A program made the translations under genes and the position numbers. Of a stretch of DNA of 64,000 nt, positions 8,497-17,489 are shown piece by piece (the first letter of the stretch is position 1; the number at the start of each line of letters is the position of its first letter). The notes beneath the pieces are model-generated. The model did not search any database. It was not told where the DNA came from and saw only the letters and a list, made by a program, of their open reading frames with translations. This DNA comes from Dehalococcoidia bacterium UBA2991 (lineage in GTDB: Bacteria > Chloroflexota > Dehalococcoidia > Tepidiformales > Tepidiformaceae), in assembly GCA_002346645.1 (NCBI GenBank), contig DEAD01000002.1:54298-118297 (forward strand). Direction: 5' to 3'.

Positions 8497-9771
8497 CTAG
8501 GAGTTTCCGCTCCCCTCGCCGATGTTGCTTCTACCACCTGATCGCCGCCGCCGGCGGCGGCGACGACGACGACCTCCCTCCACTGGTCCACTACCAGCGT
8601 TCGAAGATGGATTAGCTAATGGCTGGGAACCACGGGCATGCTCACCTGAGGAGCGATTGGCTTGGGAGCGCCGGAAAACGCGTTCCTTGGGGGCCTCCTC
8701 GCCTTGCTTCGACTGAGGTGACGTAGGCCGGGCATCCCCACCCCCGCGACGTCCACGTCCACGACGACGAGAGGAACGACCGCGTCCACCAGCACTAGCA
8801 GGCTCGCGTCCGAGCTCTATAGGCGCTGCTTCGGGCATTGCAGGGACAACGTGGAGTTCAGATTCAGGCTCCTCTTCACGTTCAATGAGTCCCTTAGCAA
8901 TAGCTTCCTCTCGAGTGAGGCTAGGGGGTGGCTCTGCATTGCGTGCCGAGGGGTCCCACCGCACAACAAGACCGAGATCACGTTCACCCACTTCGATACG
9001 CTGACCACCAATGTTAAGAGTAACCTGTCGACGCAGGACGTTGACTCCAACGACTTTTCCTTCCCCCGTAGGGGTGCTACAGCGCTGACCGACACGGGGG
9101 AGGGAGCGTCGCATCTCCTTGTAGCCTTCTTCCTCGTAAGAAAGGCAGCATAGGAGCCGACCACAAAGCCCACTGATCTTTTCTGGATTGAGGGGAAGTT
9201 CCTGGTCCTTTGCGAGGCGGATGGACACGGAGGGAAAGGTAGTGAGCCAGTTTGAGCAGCAGAGCTCCCTGCCACAAATTCCGTAACCTCCGACAAGTCG
9301 GGCACGGTCGCGAGGTCCGATACGTCGCACAGAAGCCCGTACATTCCAACGTTCACCAGCCCGCCGCGAAAAATCTCTCTGGCCTCCAGCACCTTCACCG
9401 CTGACGAGGAAGGTAAGCCGCTCCCCGTCGAGGGTGAACTCCGCGCTATCAACACGTCCCTCAAGGCCAGTTGCCTCAGCCATCTCGCGAGCCTCCGGCA
9501 AAAGCTCCTCAGCACGATCAACAAGAGCATCTGCGTGGACAAGATCGTCCTCAGTTGCCAGACGGAGGATGGGGTGGAGGTTGTCCTCACCAAGCTCGTC
9601 CACTACAACCTGATCCGGCGCAATAACAACGCGCGCCAATTCTGGGCCCCGACTGGTCTCTACAATGACCGATTCACCCACATCTAGGCGCAAGCCAGCG
9701 GCATGGAAATACTCAATAGCACCAGCGTTACGGAAACGCACACCAGCAATGTTCTGCCGGGGTTCGGTCAT
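8497..9771 (-). CDS. RicT/PSP1-family regulatory protein
   Basis: A 424-aa protein with the PSP1 C-terminal domain of Bacillus YaaT/RicT. Six conserved cysteines occur as GICGRELCC (C166, C171, C172) and GLCGRLLCC (C203, C208, C209). In RicT, cysteines of this kind take part in iron-sulfur binding in the RicAFT complex that controls RNA processing. Residues after about 320 form a low-complexity Ser/Gly/Arg tail containing a run of about ten arginines, which could bind nucleic acid. Its start overlaps the holB stop by 4 nt. The holB-yaaT neighbourhood is also seen in Bacillus, which supports the assignment. Confidence 0.85.
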   Translation of the reverse strand: MTEPRQNIAGVRFRNAGAIEYFHAAGLRLDVGESVIVETSRGPELARVVIAPDQVVVDELGEDNLHPILRLATEDDLVHADALVDRAEELLPEAREMAEATGLEGRVDSAEFTLDGERLTFLVSGEGAGGQRDFSRRAGERWNVRASVRRIGPRDRARLVGGYGICGRELCCSNWLTTFPSVSIRLAKDQELPLNPEKISGLCGRLLCCLSYEEEGYKEMRRSLPRVGQRCSTPTGEGKVVGVNVLRRQVTLNIGGQRIEVGERDLGLVVRWDPSARNAEPPPSLTREEAIAKGLIEREEEPESELHVVPAMPEAAPIELGREPASAGGRGRSSRRRGRGRRGGGDARPTSPQSKQGEEAPKERVFRRSQANRSSGEHARGSQPLANPSSNAGSGPVEGGRRRRRRRRRRSGGRSNIGEGSGNS

Positions 9772-10796
9772 CGCTCGTTCTCGTTTCGAGAGGATTCCGA
9801 AGAAACCTCATCGGCCAGTCTAACCGTGGGAAAGCGGAGGAGCATGAGCTCGAGGGCCATACGTGCAACTACCTGCGCCTCAAGGTCGCGGCGAGCCTCC
9901 GTAACAGCGCGGAGACCTTCAAGAGCATCGCTAGATGCCTCGGGCTCAGCAGCACTTTGCCACAAGAAGCTTTCCCAGAATGTCTCCCAGATTTCCAACT
10001 CCGTTAAAACAAGTTCGCGGTCACGCCGCCACCGCTCAGCTAGATCTCCCGCATAGCTCATTCGCTCTGCAGTGCGAGAACCCGCAAGCTCCGAGCAGCG
10101 CTCGAGAAGGCGCCCCCTGTCATCCATTAGATCTGGTTGCTCTGCAAAAGCCAGAGCATCAGCAGGTCGCCGTCGTGCCTCGACAGCTGCTCGCTCAGCC
10201 AGTTCGGCAGGGAAGCCCCGCTCACGAAGGCCATCGGCGATAGTCTGGCTGGGAACTAACGTAACGTTGAGGATGCGGCAACGGCTACGGATGGTCTCCA
10301 GCAAGCTTTCCGGGGCAGCGGTGATTAGCACGATGACAGTCGCAGGCGGTGGCTCTTCAAGAGTCTTTAGAAGTGTATTGGCGGCCTCGAGTCCCATACG
10401 GTCGGCCGGTTCGATAACCATTACCCGGCATCTCCCCTCAAACGGGTATCGAGAGACTGACTCGATGAGACCACGAACCTGACAAATCCGAATATCACGG
10501 GAATTTGGATGAGGCTGGTGCCCACCACCACCTCGGCAAAAGCTATCACCTGGCTCGATACAGAGGACATCTGGATGATTTCCCTGGGCAATAAGACGAC
10601 AAGCTCGACACTTGTCGCAGGGACGCTGCTCCATATCAGATGCTTCGCAGTTGAAGAGAGTCGCAAGCTCCAGAACTAGCTGCGTGCGTCCTGTGCGGCC
10701 AGGACCGGCCAGTAGTAGAGCGTGGGGAGGCTCCTGCATCCCTGCAATGTTGCGAAGAGCTTGTCGCAATTTCTCATGCCCAATAATCCCGGTCAT
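9768..10796 (-). CDS. holB: DNA polymerase III delta' subunit
   Basis: A 342-aa clamp-loader subunit. A zinc-binding module is seen at C50, C60, C63 and C66, followed by the AAA+ core with VMVIEPADRM and NTLLKTLEEPP, and a sensor region with TIRSRC. The P-loop reads GPGRTGRT (31-38), with arginine where ATP-binding paralogues have lysine. That fits delta', which need not bind ATP, rather than gamma/tau. It is co-transcribed with the RicT-like gene and divergent from the unknown gene at 10868. Confidence 0.88.
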   Translation of the reverse strand: MTGIIGHEKLRQALRNIAGMQEPPHALLLAGPGRTGRTQLVLELATLFNCEASDMEQRPCDKCRACRLIAQGNHPDVLCIEPGDSFCRGGGGHQPHPNSRDIRICQVRGLIESVSRYPFEGRCRVMVIEPADRMGLEAANTLLKTLEEPPPATVIVLITAAPESLLETIRSRCRILNVTLVPSQTIADGLRERGFPAELAERAAVEARRRPADALAFAEQPDLMDDRGRLLERCSELAGSRTAERMSYAGDLAERWRRDRELVLTELEIWETFWESFLWQSAAEPEASSDALEGLRAVTEARRDLEAQVVARMALELMLLRFPTVRLADEVSSESSRNENER

Positions 10797-10867
10797 CCGG
10801 TGAGCTTACCAGTGCAGAAGCATAGTCCCGCGTTTCGTAGCCGGGCCTTTGCTATCATCCCATTCGT

Positions 10868-11662
10868 ATGTCTAGCAGTGTCGACACCGCGAATCCTGAG
10901 GTAATCGACGAGAATGATGGCCCAAGCGAAAGCACGGTAGCCTGTGACGACATAGTGGCTCGCTTACGAGAGGACGTGCGAGCAGGAGACCACTGGTTCG
11001 AGGCCCTGCTGGACGCTATAGGACGATGGCGGGCTCCTAACGAAACGCTAAACAAACGCCGCTACAACTACCTCATAGCGGGTGAAGCATTTGACTGGCT
11101 ACTCCTAGCAGAGCGCCTACTGGACGAAATTTCTGGATTGACGCCGCCCAACGAGGTGGAAGCCCTGCTCTTTTCAGGTCGTTGGCCCATAGAGATCGAC
11201 GATGACCAGTTTGCAGCGCGCCTGGGAGCAGCAAAATACAGCGCCCACCTTAACTACACATACGGCGTACTGGTCGAGCAAGCTCTACAACTAGGAGTAG
11301 AGGAGGAGATTCACAAGGAAAATCATGCCTGTCCCTGGGGAGACGATATACGGGCACATGAGGGCATGTTTCAACGCGTTTACGGGGCCGATCATGACCA
11401 TCTAAGAGAGACCTACCACGAACAGACCGGCCAGATGCTGGCGGACGAAACCTCCTTGAGCCAATTGGAAACTTTTACTTATTGGCTTTTCAAACAGCGG
11501 CTAAAACGGCAGGACAAAGCCCGGGTAGCAAGCGACACGCGCAAGGGGCTAGCGCAACTCTCACGAATGGAACTCGCAATCAGCGAGCGGCGGCGGGGAG
11601 TGAAACTAAGCGAAGACGAATTTAGTAAGCGGTACGTCCCAAAAGGAGGACGAGCAAGATGA
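10868..11662 (+). CDS. Conserved-looking protein of unknown function
   Basis: I do not recognise this 264-aa soluble protein. It is mainly helical by composition. It has a Trp-rich N-terminal third (HWFEALLDAIGRWRAP), an NYTYGVLVEQALQLG helix, a His/Cys-containing segment (HKENHACPWGDD) and a basic C-terminus (SKRYVPKGGRAR). The H-x3-H-x-C cluster could bind metal. Its stop overlaps the start of the membrane protein downstream in an ATGA, so the two products are probably made together. Confidence 0.7.
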   Translation: MSSSVDTANPEVIDENDGPSESTVACDDIVARLREDVRAGDHWFEALLDAIGRWRAPNETLNKRRYNYLIAGEAFDWLLLAERLLDEISGLTPPNEVEALLFSGRWPIEIDDDQFAARLGAAKYSAHLNYTYGVLVEQALQLGVEEEIHKENHACPWGDDIRAHEGMFQRVYGADHDHLRETYHEQTGQMLADETSLSQLETFTYWLFKQRLKRQDKARVASDTRKGLAQLSRMELAISERRRGVKLSEDEFSKRYVPKGGRAR

Positions 11663-12045
11663 GCAGTTTGACCGAGGCTCGCACTCACCGTAACTTCCAT
11701 TTCGCCTTGATTACGTCTTTCTGGCAACGAACGTTCTTAATAGCGGGCTTACTTACTCTTATTGGCGTCCTAGCGCTTGGGAGTTCGGCGCCTAGTCTTG
11801 CCGCCTACCAACCAGCATTGGGGGGCGGGGGGGCTGCAGGAAACGCTTCTGAGACCCCCTCCACACCAACCACCACTCAAGTCCGTCCTGAGGAAGGGGA
11901 AGAGGCACCCACCGAGAACGACCCCCAGTACTCCGAACGCGACACGAGCACCGACAACACTTGGATTGTGATCGCCGTAGTTCTAATGATCGTCCTTACC
12001 GTACTGGGATTCGGATTGGCTGCCCTGGGTCTAAGCGCTGAGTAA
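11659..12045 (+). CDS. Small two-helix membrane protein
   Basis: A 128-aa protein with a hydrophobic segment near residues 24-48 and another near 98-124. Between them lies a low-complexity loop of about 50 residues rich in Gly, Pro, Thr and Glu. The first segment ends in SLAA and could instead be a cleaved signal peptide, leaving a C-terminally anchored protein with an acidic external stalk. No family is recognised. It is coupled by ATGA to the soluble unknown upstream. Confidence 0.65.
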   Translation: MSSLTEARTHRNFHFALITSFWQRTFLIAGLLTLIGVLALGSSAPSLAAYQPALGGGGAAGNASETPSTPTTTQVRPEEGEEAPTENDPQYSERDTSTDNTWIVIAVVLMIVLTVLGFGLAALGLSAE

Positions 12046-12191
12046 CACCCTCTCTCGCTTCTTTTATTCTTGACCTCTGTGATATCGCTGTTCTGTTTTC
12101 GAGAGAATCTAGCTGCCAAGCCTTAGTAGCTTAAGAATGAGGGCGGAAACAGACCGTTAGATCTTCGGCTTGGAAAGTTTCCGACGATTCA

Positions 12192-13337
12192 TTATCCGAC
12201 AGGGACGAACAGCCCGAGACTCGCAGTGAAACCATGGACGAAAGGTTTCCCCCCCACCGGACCTATTTCCCCGTTGCAGAAGAGTCCAGCGAGGGGCAAA
12301 GGTCCGAACCGCTCCGCTACGGCGGAAGCATCGTGGTCTGGGGCACCAAACATACCTTGGCCACGTCCATTACAGGCACATAGAAGGCCGCCGGCAACAC
12401 CTCCATTTGTTTCAATAAAAGCCTGATCAAGTAGAGACTTGAGCTCCTCAGAAGCAGCTTTAGCATCGCGCAATTGAAACTGAAAGGTCTGTCCCACCCG
12501 GGCCTGATCGTTAATAGCAAGTGCCCCACGCTCACGATCTACGCCGAGCAGGTTGCGAATGAGAAAGTCTCCCTGGCTAAGTTCATCGGCATACTCATCC
12601 ATAGCGAGACCAACAAGAAGGTTACGCCCGGCACGAGCTTGCTCATCGGGAGGAAGATTGCGGAGAGTCTCCATTAGCACTTCGAGGGCTGGCCGACCAC
12701 CGATACCAACTACAGTGTTGCCTTCCGCCTCTGTGATGGTCCACGACTCGCCAATTGGAGCGGCGCCCTGGGAAACCACAGGATGAATAGTCCAAGCACC
12801 CCCAACAGCAAGAAGGAGGGCCCCACCAGGCGCAATTCCATCTCCTTCAAACAAATATGCGCTACGTCCGCCAGGAAACGCAGAAGCCATACCTCCCATA
12901 ATAGGAATTCTGGGATAGGCTTCTGCAAGCTTCGTAACGAGGTTCTCCGTGTCGATGGTGAAGGGATCTGACAGAAGGACCCAGGCATTCACTTCATCAG
13001 TTGGTAGCAGGCGCTCGGACAAAGGATTCTCAGCATCGAGGTCTTCCTGAGAGATACGCTTTAGGTTGAGAGCAGCATTGGCAAGCGAGAGAGCAAGCAG
13101 AGTGATTCCAGGCCCCCCTTCTATCTCGCGGCCGGTTGTGATTACTGCCTGGCCAGAACAGCCGAACAGAATTCTGGGGCGAAGGCGTTCATGGATGGCA
13201 TCAACAATCTCAGGGTAGCGCTCAGCATGATGGTAACTGACAAGAAGGAAAACGATGTCACTGTCAACGGGCACACCATGAAGGGCCTGATCAACGGCAA
13301 CATGCCAATCTGCAGAGGTACTTACTCCTGTATCCAT
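12192..13337 (-). CDS. FIST domain protein
   Basis: A 381-aa stand-alone FIST_N plus FIST_C protein. The N-terminal half contains the conserved VFLLVSYHHAERY and ILFGCSGQAVITTGREI segments. The C-terminal half includes NLLVGLAMDEYADEL and ends with the family's GLFCNGEIGPVGG followed by HGFTASLGLF. FIST domains are proposed small-ligand sensors usually attached to signalling outputs; here no output domain is fused. It is last in a minus-strand group with the flavin split-barrel protein and the HNH nuclease. Confidence 0.82.
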   Translation of the reverse strand: MDTGVSTSADWHVAVDQALHGVPVDSDIVFLLVSYHHAERYPEIVDAIHERLRPRILFGCSGQAVITTGREIEGGPGITLLALSLANAALNLKRISQEDLDAENPLSERLLPTDEVNAWVLLSDPFTIDTENLVTKLAEAYPRIPIMGGMASAFPGGRSAYLFEGDGIAPGGALLLAVGGAWTIHPVVSQGAAPIGESWTITEAEGNTVVGIGGRPALEVLMETLRNLPPDEQARAGRNLLVGLAMDEYADELSQGDFLIRNLLGVDRERGALAINDQARVGQTFQFQLRDAKAASEELKSLLDQAFIETNGGVAGGLLCACNGRGQGMFGAPDHDASAVAERFGPLPLAGLFCNGEIGPVGGKPFVHGFTASLGLFVPVG

Positions 13338-13393
13338 TCCATCCCCCTTTGAGAAAGCCAGAGCTGGGAGAATCTTTCACCTTCCCCCAAAAG

Positions 13394-13855
13394 CTAGTCG
13401 AAATCAACGATATAGCGCTCGGGACCTAGGCCTAGCAGGACTGTGATACGCCTTGGCTGGATACGGTAGAGATTTCCTATTTTAGTGAAGTAATGAGAAA
13501 GCCAATTCTTGGCGACAAGGGCATCGAAGAAGCCTTCGTAGCGAGAATCATCAGGGTCAATCCGTTCAGAAACACCTTCGATGGTAATGCGATCGAAGGC
13601 GGGCCAGTCGTGGCCTAGCACATCTCGGTTATCAATGAGAAAGGCAACCTCAGGAATCGCCTGCGTGTCCCTAGTGTGCTGGGATTCGGTTACGCTTCCG
13701 TAGATAACCTCCCCCTCATCGGTAAGGTGGAAGAGGACAAAGGCGGGATAGGGAGTGCCATCGTCTATATGGGTGGTAGCCAGAGTTCCACCAAATTGGG
13801 AATGGGCCACGCGCAAGGCTTCCTGAAGAATCTCCTCCCGAGACAACTCAGTCAT
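13394..13855 (-). CDS. Pyridoxamine 5'-phosphate oxidase-like split-barrel protein
   Basis: A 153-aa protein with the FMN-binding split-barrel fold of the PPOX superfamily. A beta-hairpin TLATTHIDDGTPYPAFVLFH leads into the segment EVAFLIDNRDVLGHDWPAF, and a strand RITIEGVSERI follows. Relatives use FMN, F420 or haem, and the cofactor cannot be decided here. Its ATG directly follows the HNH stop, so the two are probably cotranscribed. Confidence 0.75.
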   Translation of the reverse strand: MTELSREEILQEALRVAHSQFGGTLATTHIDDGTPYPAFVLFHLTDEGEVIYGSVTESQHTRDTQAIPEVAFLIDNRDVLGHDWPAFDRITIEGVSERIDPDDSRYEGFFDALVAKNWLSHYFTKIGNLYRIQPRRITVLLGLGPERYIVDFD

Positions 13856-14383
13856 CTAGACAGCCGCCCTCTCCATCGATGCCCCAGGAATGAACTTGCC
13901 CCAGCCCTGGTAGCGGCGGAGATGCTGGAGGTAGTTGTGATAGATGGGGACACGTGGCTTGCTTGGAGCGATTCGGAGGCGCATGTGAGCCTCACTAGGC
14001 GTGCGCCCAGCTTTCCGGTGATTACACGGCTTACAAGCACTAACAAGATTTTCCCAACTGTGAGCACCACCTCGATAACGAGGTACCACATGATCCAAGG
14101 TTAGATCTCTACCGTTCCGACCGCAGTAAGCGCAAGCCCAACCATCCCGGGCGAACACTTCACGACGAGAGAGGCGAAGCTGCGGACGCGGACGCCGGAC
14201 GTAATAGACCATGCGAATAACAGAGGGGAGGGCGAACCGATCGTTTGGGCTATGAATTACCCCGTCAGCAGTCTCTACGTTCTCGGCCTTTCCCCGCAGC
14301 ACAAGGACCAGAGCGCGATGGACATGGCACACGTTCAACGGCTCGTAGTTCTGATTGAGAACAAGGGCAAGAGAGCCACTCAT
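13856..14383 (-). CDS. HNH endonuclease
   Basis: A 175-aa protein with a C-terminal HNH nuclease module. Zinc cysteines C84 and C87 (CAYC) pair with C117 and C120 (CKPC). The catalytic DH is in LTLDHVVPRYRGG (H98), with N112 in WENLVSAC and the final NHRKAGRTP. The first 70 residues (LNQNYEPLNVCHVHRAL) match the N-terminal part seen in the common chromosomal HNH family outside mobile elements. Nothing nearby suggests restriction or a homing element, so a housekeeping or repair role is more likely. Confidence 0.85.
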   Translation of the reverse strand: MSGSLALVLNQNYEPLNVCHVHRALVLVLRGKAENVETADGVIHSPNDRFALPSVIRMVYYVRRPRPQLRLSRREVFARDGWACAYCGRNGRDLTLDHVVPRYRGGAHSWENLVSACKPCNHRKAGRTPSEAHMRLRIAPSKPRVPIYHNYLQHLRRYQGWGKFIPGASMERAAV

Positions 14384-14588
14384 AGGGGCGACCTCGGCGG
14401 GATGGTAGCAAGCGCCCTTGCCCTCGGCAATTTCTGATTAATCTAAAATTACGCCCTCATGGTCTCGAGTGGTACGCTTGAGGCAAGTCTCCGGGCATGG
14501 CCAGCGGAACGGCACGGCGAGCATCGGCAGACCAAAACAAGAGGTTGAAAGCAGAGAGCCGGATCGCCGGCGAAGGAGCAAAACCAAG

Positions 14589-14915
14589 ATGGCAGAAACT
14601 TCCGAGGTTACGGACGCAACGTTCGAGGCAGATGTGATGAAGAGCGATTTGCCAGTGCTGGTGGACTTTTGGGCACCCTGGTGCGGTCCTTGCCGCATGG
14701 TGGCGCCGATTGTGGAGGAACTGGGCGAGGAGTATGCCGGTCGGGTGAATTTCTACAAAATGAACACTGACGAAAACCCAACAATCCCGACTCAATATGG
14801 CATTCGTAGTATCCCCTCGCTGCTGATCTTCAAAAGCGGCGAGCTTGCAGGCACGATCGTTGGATTCCGACCAAAGAGCGACCTAAAGAAGCGCCTCGAG
14901 GAGGCGATCGCTTAA
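14589..14915 (+). CDS. trxA: Thioredoxin
   Basis: A standard 108-aa thioredoxin: FWAPWCGPCRM active site (C32, C35), the conserved cis-proline region RSIPSLLIF and the GFRPKSDL C-terminal helix. It is a general protein disulfide reductant, reduced by the product of trxB 45 bases downstream. The ATG at 14589 gives the normal length; an open extension back to 14469 is not protein-like. Confidence 0.95.
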   Translation: MAETSEVTDATFEADVMKSDLPVLVDFWAPWCGPCRMVAPIVEELGEEYAGRVNFYKMNTDENPTIPTQYGIRSIPSLLIFKSGELAGTIVGFRPKSDLKKRLEEAIA

Positions 14916-14960
14916 AGCTATCTATGTGTCAGAGCTCACCATGTTCCCCAAACCGACGAT

Positions 14961-15911
14961 ATGAGCTTTGATAGCCCTCAGGCCTACGACATCGCTGTCG
15001 TAGGTGGCGGTGGGGCAGGCTTAACAGCAGCCTTATACGGTGCTCGAGCCCGTAGACGGACGCTCGTGTTCGAGCGCCTTATCACCGGCGGCCAGATCGC
15101 AACAACAGAGTTGGTCGAAAACTTCCCGGGCTTTCCGCAGGGAATAAACGGGACAGACTTCGCCATGAATCTTGTTCAACAAGTCGAACACTTCGGCGCA
15201 GAGTTGCGCTATGAGGACGTCCAAGCAATCAACCCGCAGCATGGCAAGCCCTTCCGCATCGATACTCGCGAAGGCTCTTACGAGGCGCATGCCGTAATTG
15301 CCACGGCAGGGGCGGACTACAACAAACTCGGTATTCCCGGAGAGGAAGAGTTAGTCGGTCGGGGCGTGAGTTACTGCGCCACCTGCGATGCAGCTTTCTT
15401 CCAAGACGAGGAGGTGATCGTAGTAGGCGGAGGCGATGCTGCATGTGATGAGGCACTGTTCACAACCCGCTACGCAAGCAAGGTTTGGCTGGTGCACCGT
15501 AGGGAAACTTTCCGCGCAAGTGCACTGCTTCAAGAGCGAGTCTTTGCAAATCCAAAGATCGAGGTCATTTTCAACAGTGTGGTCCAGCGCATCAGTGGGG
15601 AGCAGGTGGTGGAAACAGCAGAACTAATTAACACAGAAACTGGCCAAACCCACATCCTGCCTGTGGGAGCAGTCTTCATATTTATTGGACAGACACCCAA
15701 CAGCCACCTCCTTAAGGGGTTAGTAGAGCTAGACGAAGGGGGTCATGCCCAGGTCGACCTCCAAATGTGTACTAAAGTTCCAGGACTTTTTGTGGCAGGA
15801 GACCTAAGGACTAAGGCTGCACGACAATTGGTAAGCGCCTGCGGCGATGGCGCCACCGCAGCATTAGCAGCTGAGGCCTATCTAGCCAAACAGGGAATAG
15901 GCGAAGGTTAG
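14961..15911 (+). CDS. trxB: Thioredoxin reductase
   Basis: A 316-aa low-molecular-weight thioredoxin reductase (FAD, NADPH). The FAD-binding GGGGAGLTAALYGARA, the redox-active CATC (C139, C142), the NADPH-binding VVGGGDAACDEAL and the C-terminal GLFVAGDLR are all present. The usual HRR motif for NADPH phosphate recognition is seen as VHRRETFRAS. It forms a matched pair with trxA. Confidence 0.95.
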   Translation: MSFDSPQAYDIAVVGGGGAGLTAALYGARARRRTLVFERLITGGQIATTELVENFPGFPQGINGTDFAMNLVQQVEHFGAELRYEDVQAINPQHGKPFRIDTREGSYEAHAVIATAGADYNKLGIPGEEELVGRGVSYCATCDAAFFQDEEVIVVGGGDAACDEALFTTRYASKVWLVHRRETFRASALLQERVFANPKIEVIFNSVVQRISGEQVVETAELINTETGQTHILPVGAVFIFIGQTPNSHLLKGLVELDEGGHAQVDLQMCTKVPGLFVAGDLRTKAARQLVSACGDGATAALAAEAYLAKQGIGEG

Positions 15912-15925
15912 CAAGGAGATTCTCG

Positions 15926-16225
15926 ATGCCGCTGTACGAGTTTGCTTGCGAGAACTGTGGAGCACACAAAGAGCTGTTTCAGCAACGCATGGCTACTGAG
16001 GTCGAGCCTCCAGCCTGTCCAGCTGCTTCGGGAGACACGGAGCACCGCATGCGTAAGGTGATGAGCGGTTTCGCTCATCACCTTAGCTTTGCAACCAAGG
16101 TGGCAGAGGCAGAGGCAAATTTCGGCGCGGAAGTGGATGCAGCAATGGGCCCTGAGCCCGACATCGGCAAGTTCGCCCGTAAATACGAGCAGGCATCAAA
16201 GGAACTACCCCCCACCGAGAGTTAG
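15926..16225 (+). CDS. FmdB-family zinc-ribbon protein, degenerate
   Basis: A 99-aa small regulatory-type protein beginning MPLYEFACENCG, the hallmark start of the FmdB/CxxC_CxxC_SSSS family. The first CxxC is intact (C8, C11). The second is broken: CPAASG has only C31 where CPxCG is expected, so a four-cysteine zinc site cannot form in the usual way. A Shine-Dalgarno AAGGAG at 15913-15918 fits the ATG. It follows trxB by 14 bases and overlaps the convergent esterase gene by 4. Confidence 0.75.
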   Translation: MPLYEFACENCGAHKELFQQRMATEVEPPACPAASGDTEHRMRKVMSGFAHHLSFATKVAEAEANFGAEVDAAMGPEPDIGKFARKYEQASKELPPTES

Positions 16226-17337
16226 CTCTCTGTAATGGCAAGGGTAGGATCGAACCACTCGAGGATGGCAGGGTTCTCCTCCCTGGGATAGGCGTGGGCT
16301 AGATCGGCGATCTCTTGATAGCGCACGTCTGCACCAGCTTCGCCCAAGGCCTCGTATGCAGCACGAGCAAACTGTACGGGGAACATCCAATCCTTCGCGC
16401 CGTGGGTTATAGAGATTCGCTTCCCCTCGGCCCCGACAATGGCGCCTTCCTGAATGTTCTTCGGGTGAAGAACACCTGCCACTACAGCTAAAGCAGCGAA
16501 GGGGGTAGCTCCTGAAAGATAGGTCGACATACCGTAGGTGCCGCCATCCGAAAGCCCAGTTAAAAAGATTCGTTCGCCATCGATATTGCAGACTTCGCTC
16601 ACAAATTCGATAGAGCGCATGAGACGCTCGCGATCAGCATCGGGTCCCATCAATGCCCATGTAGGTCCAACAGACGTAGGGGCTAGAAGGACAAACCGGC
16701 GGCTACGGGCTTCCCTAAGCCAGGTCCAGAGGAAGTCTCGGCCATAACCCATCCCTCCATGCAGAGCTACAACGAGGGGACGTGGTTCCGAGCCATCAAG
16801 CGACTCTGGAACATAAAGATGGAACTCCCCACGGGAGTCAGGGTCATCGTCAGGGCCACTCCGCCGGATGCCTGTGGACTTTGACGAGCGATGTTCGTCG
16901 AGTGAGTCTAGTCGATCAAAAATGGCAGGTTCTGCAAAAAGCTGCCCCAGCCTGGGATGGAGAGAACGAAGGGAGTAGAGCAGCTCTTGGCCTCGGGCGA
17001 AGCTACGCATACTTTGAAGAACATTTCCCGAGCGTTGATCTCGTGAAGCAGCACGAGTGAACGCCCCTAAAGCTTCAAGGACAACCTCCGCACCACTGAT
17101 GAGCTGTTCACGGATTGGAAGGAAGCGTTCATCACAAGCTACTTCAATCAAAACTTTGAGAGCTTCATTAAGGCCGTGATCTAAGGGGCCGAGATCTGAC
17201 TGGAGCTTCCACATTGAACCTTCGTCGAGCCGCCGAAAAGCCCCATCAAGAGCCTCTATTGCCTCCGCCATCACTATGGCGAGAGCACGAGCACCCTCGC
17301 GGAAAGAGGTGGGATTATTTTCAGTAGCCTCCGTCAT
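16222..17337 (-). CDS. Alpha/beta hydrolase (phospholipase/carboxylesterase-like)
   Basis: A 371-aa protein of two parts. Residues about 1-160 form an unrecognised helical region. From about 175 there is a serine esterase domain: oxyanion LVVALHGGMGYGRDF, nucleophile GLSDGG, acid in THGAKDWMFP and histidine in IADLAHAYP. It resembles PHB-depolymerase or phospholipase/carboxylesterase hydrolases. The substrate is unknown. The ATG at 17337 is preferred to an upstream start at 17430, which would run into the leader of the divergent LLM gene. Confidence 0.72.
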   Translation of the reverse strand: MTEATENNPTSFREGARALAIVMAEAIEALDGAFRRLDEGSMWKLQSDLGPLDHGLNEALKVLIEVACDERFLPIREQLISGAEVVLEALGAFTRAASRDQRSGNVLQSMRSFARGQELLYSLRSLHPRLGQLFAEPAIFDRLDSLDEHRSSKSTGIRRSGPDDDPDSRGEFHLYVPESLDGSEPRPLVVALHGGMGYGRDFLWTWLREARSRRFVLLAPTSVGPTWALMGPDADRERLMRSIEFVSEVCNIDGERIFLTGLSDGGTYGMSTYLSGATPFAALAVVAGVLHPKNIQEGAIVGAEGKRISITHGAKDWMFPVQFARAAYEALGEAGADVRYQEIADLAHAYPREENPAILEWFDPTLAITES

Positions 17338-17489
17338 GAAAGTCGAGTTTAGCGGGGCGCGGAAGGCGTAGTAACGACATCCCCATGCAAAAGAGATCAA
17401 GGGGCCGATCTCTGCCTTCTTTTCCCACAACCTTTTCCCGACCTGCGTATCATCGCCACGGCCCGGAAAGGGGCATTAGGAGGACGCCG

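Noticed and set aside
8817..9593. 258-codon minus-strand frame inside the RicT-like gene
   Set aside because: It is an out-of-frame overlap of the true gene and lacks recognisable protein sequence.
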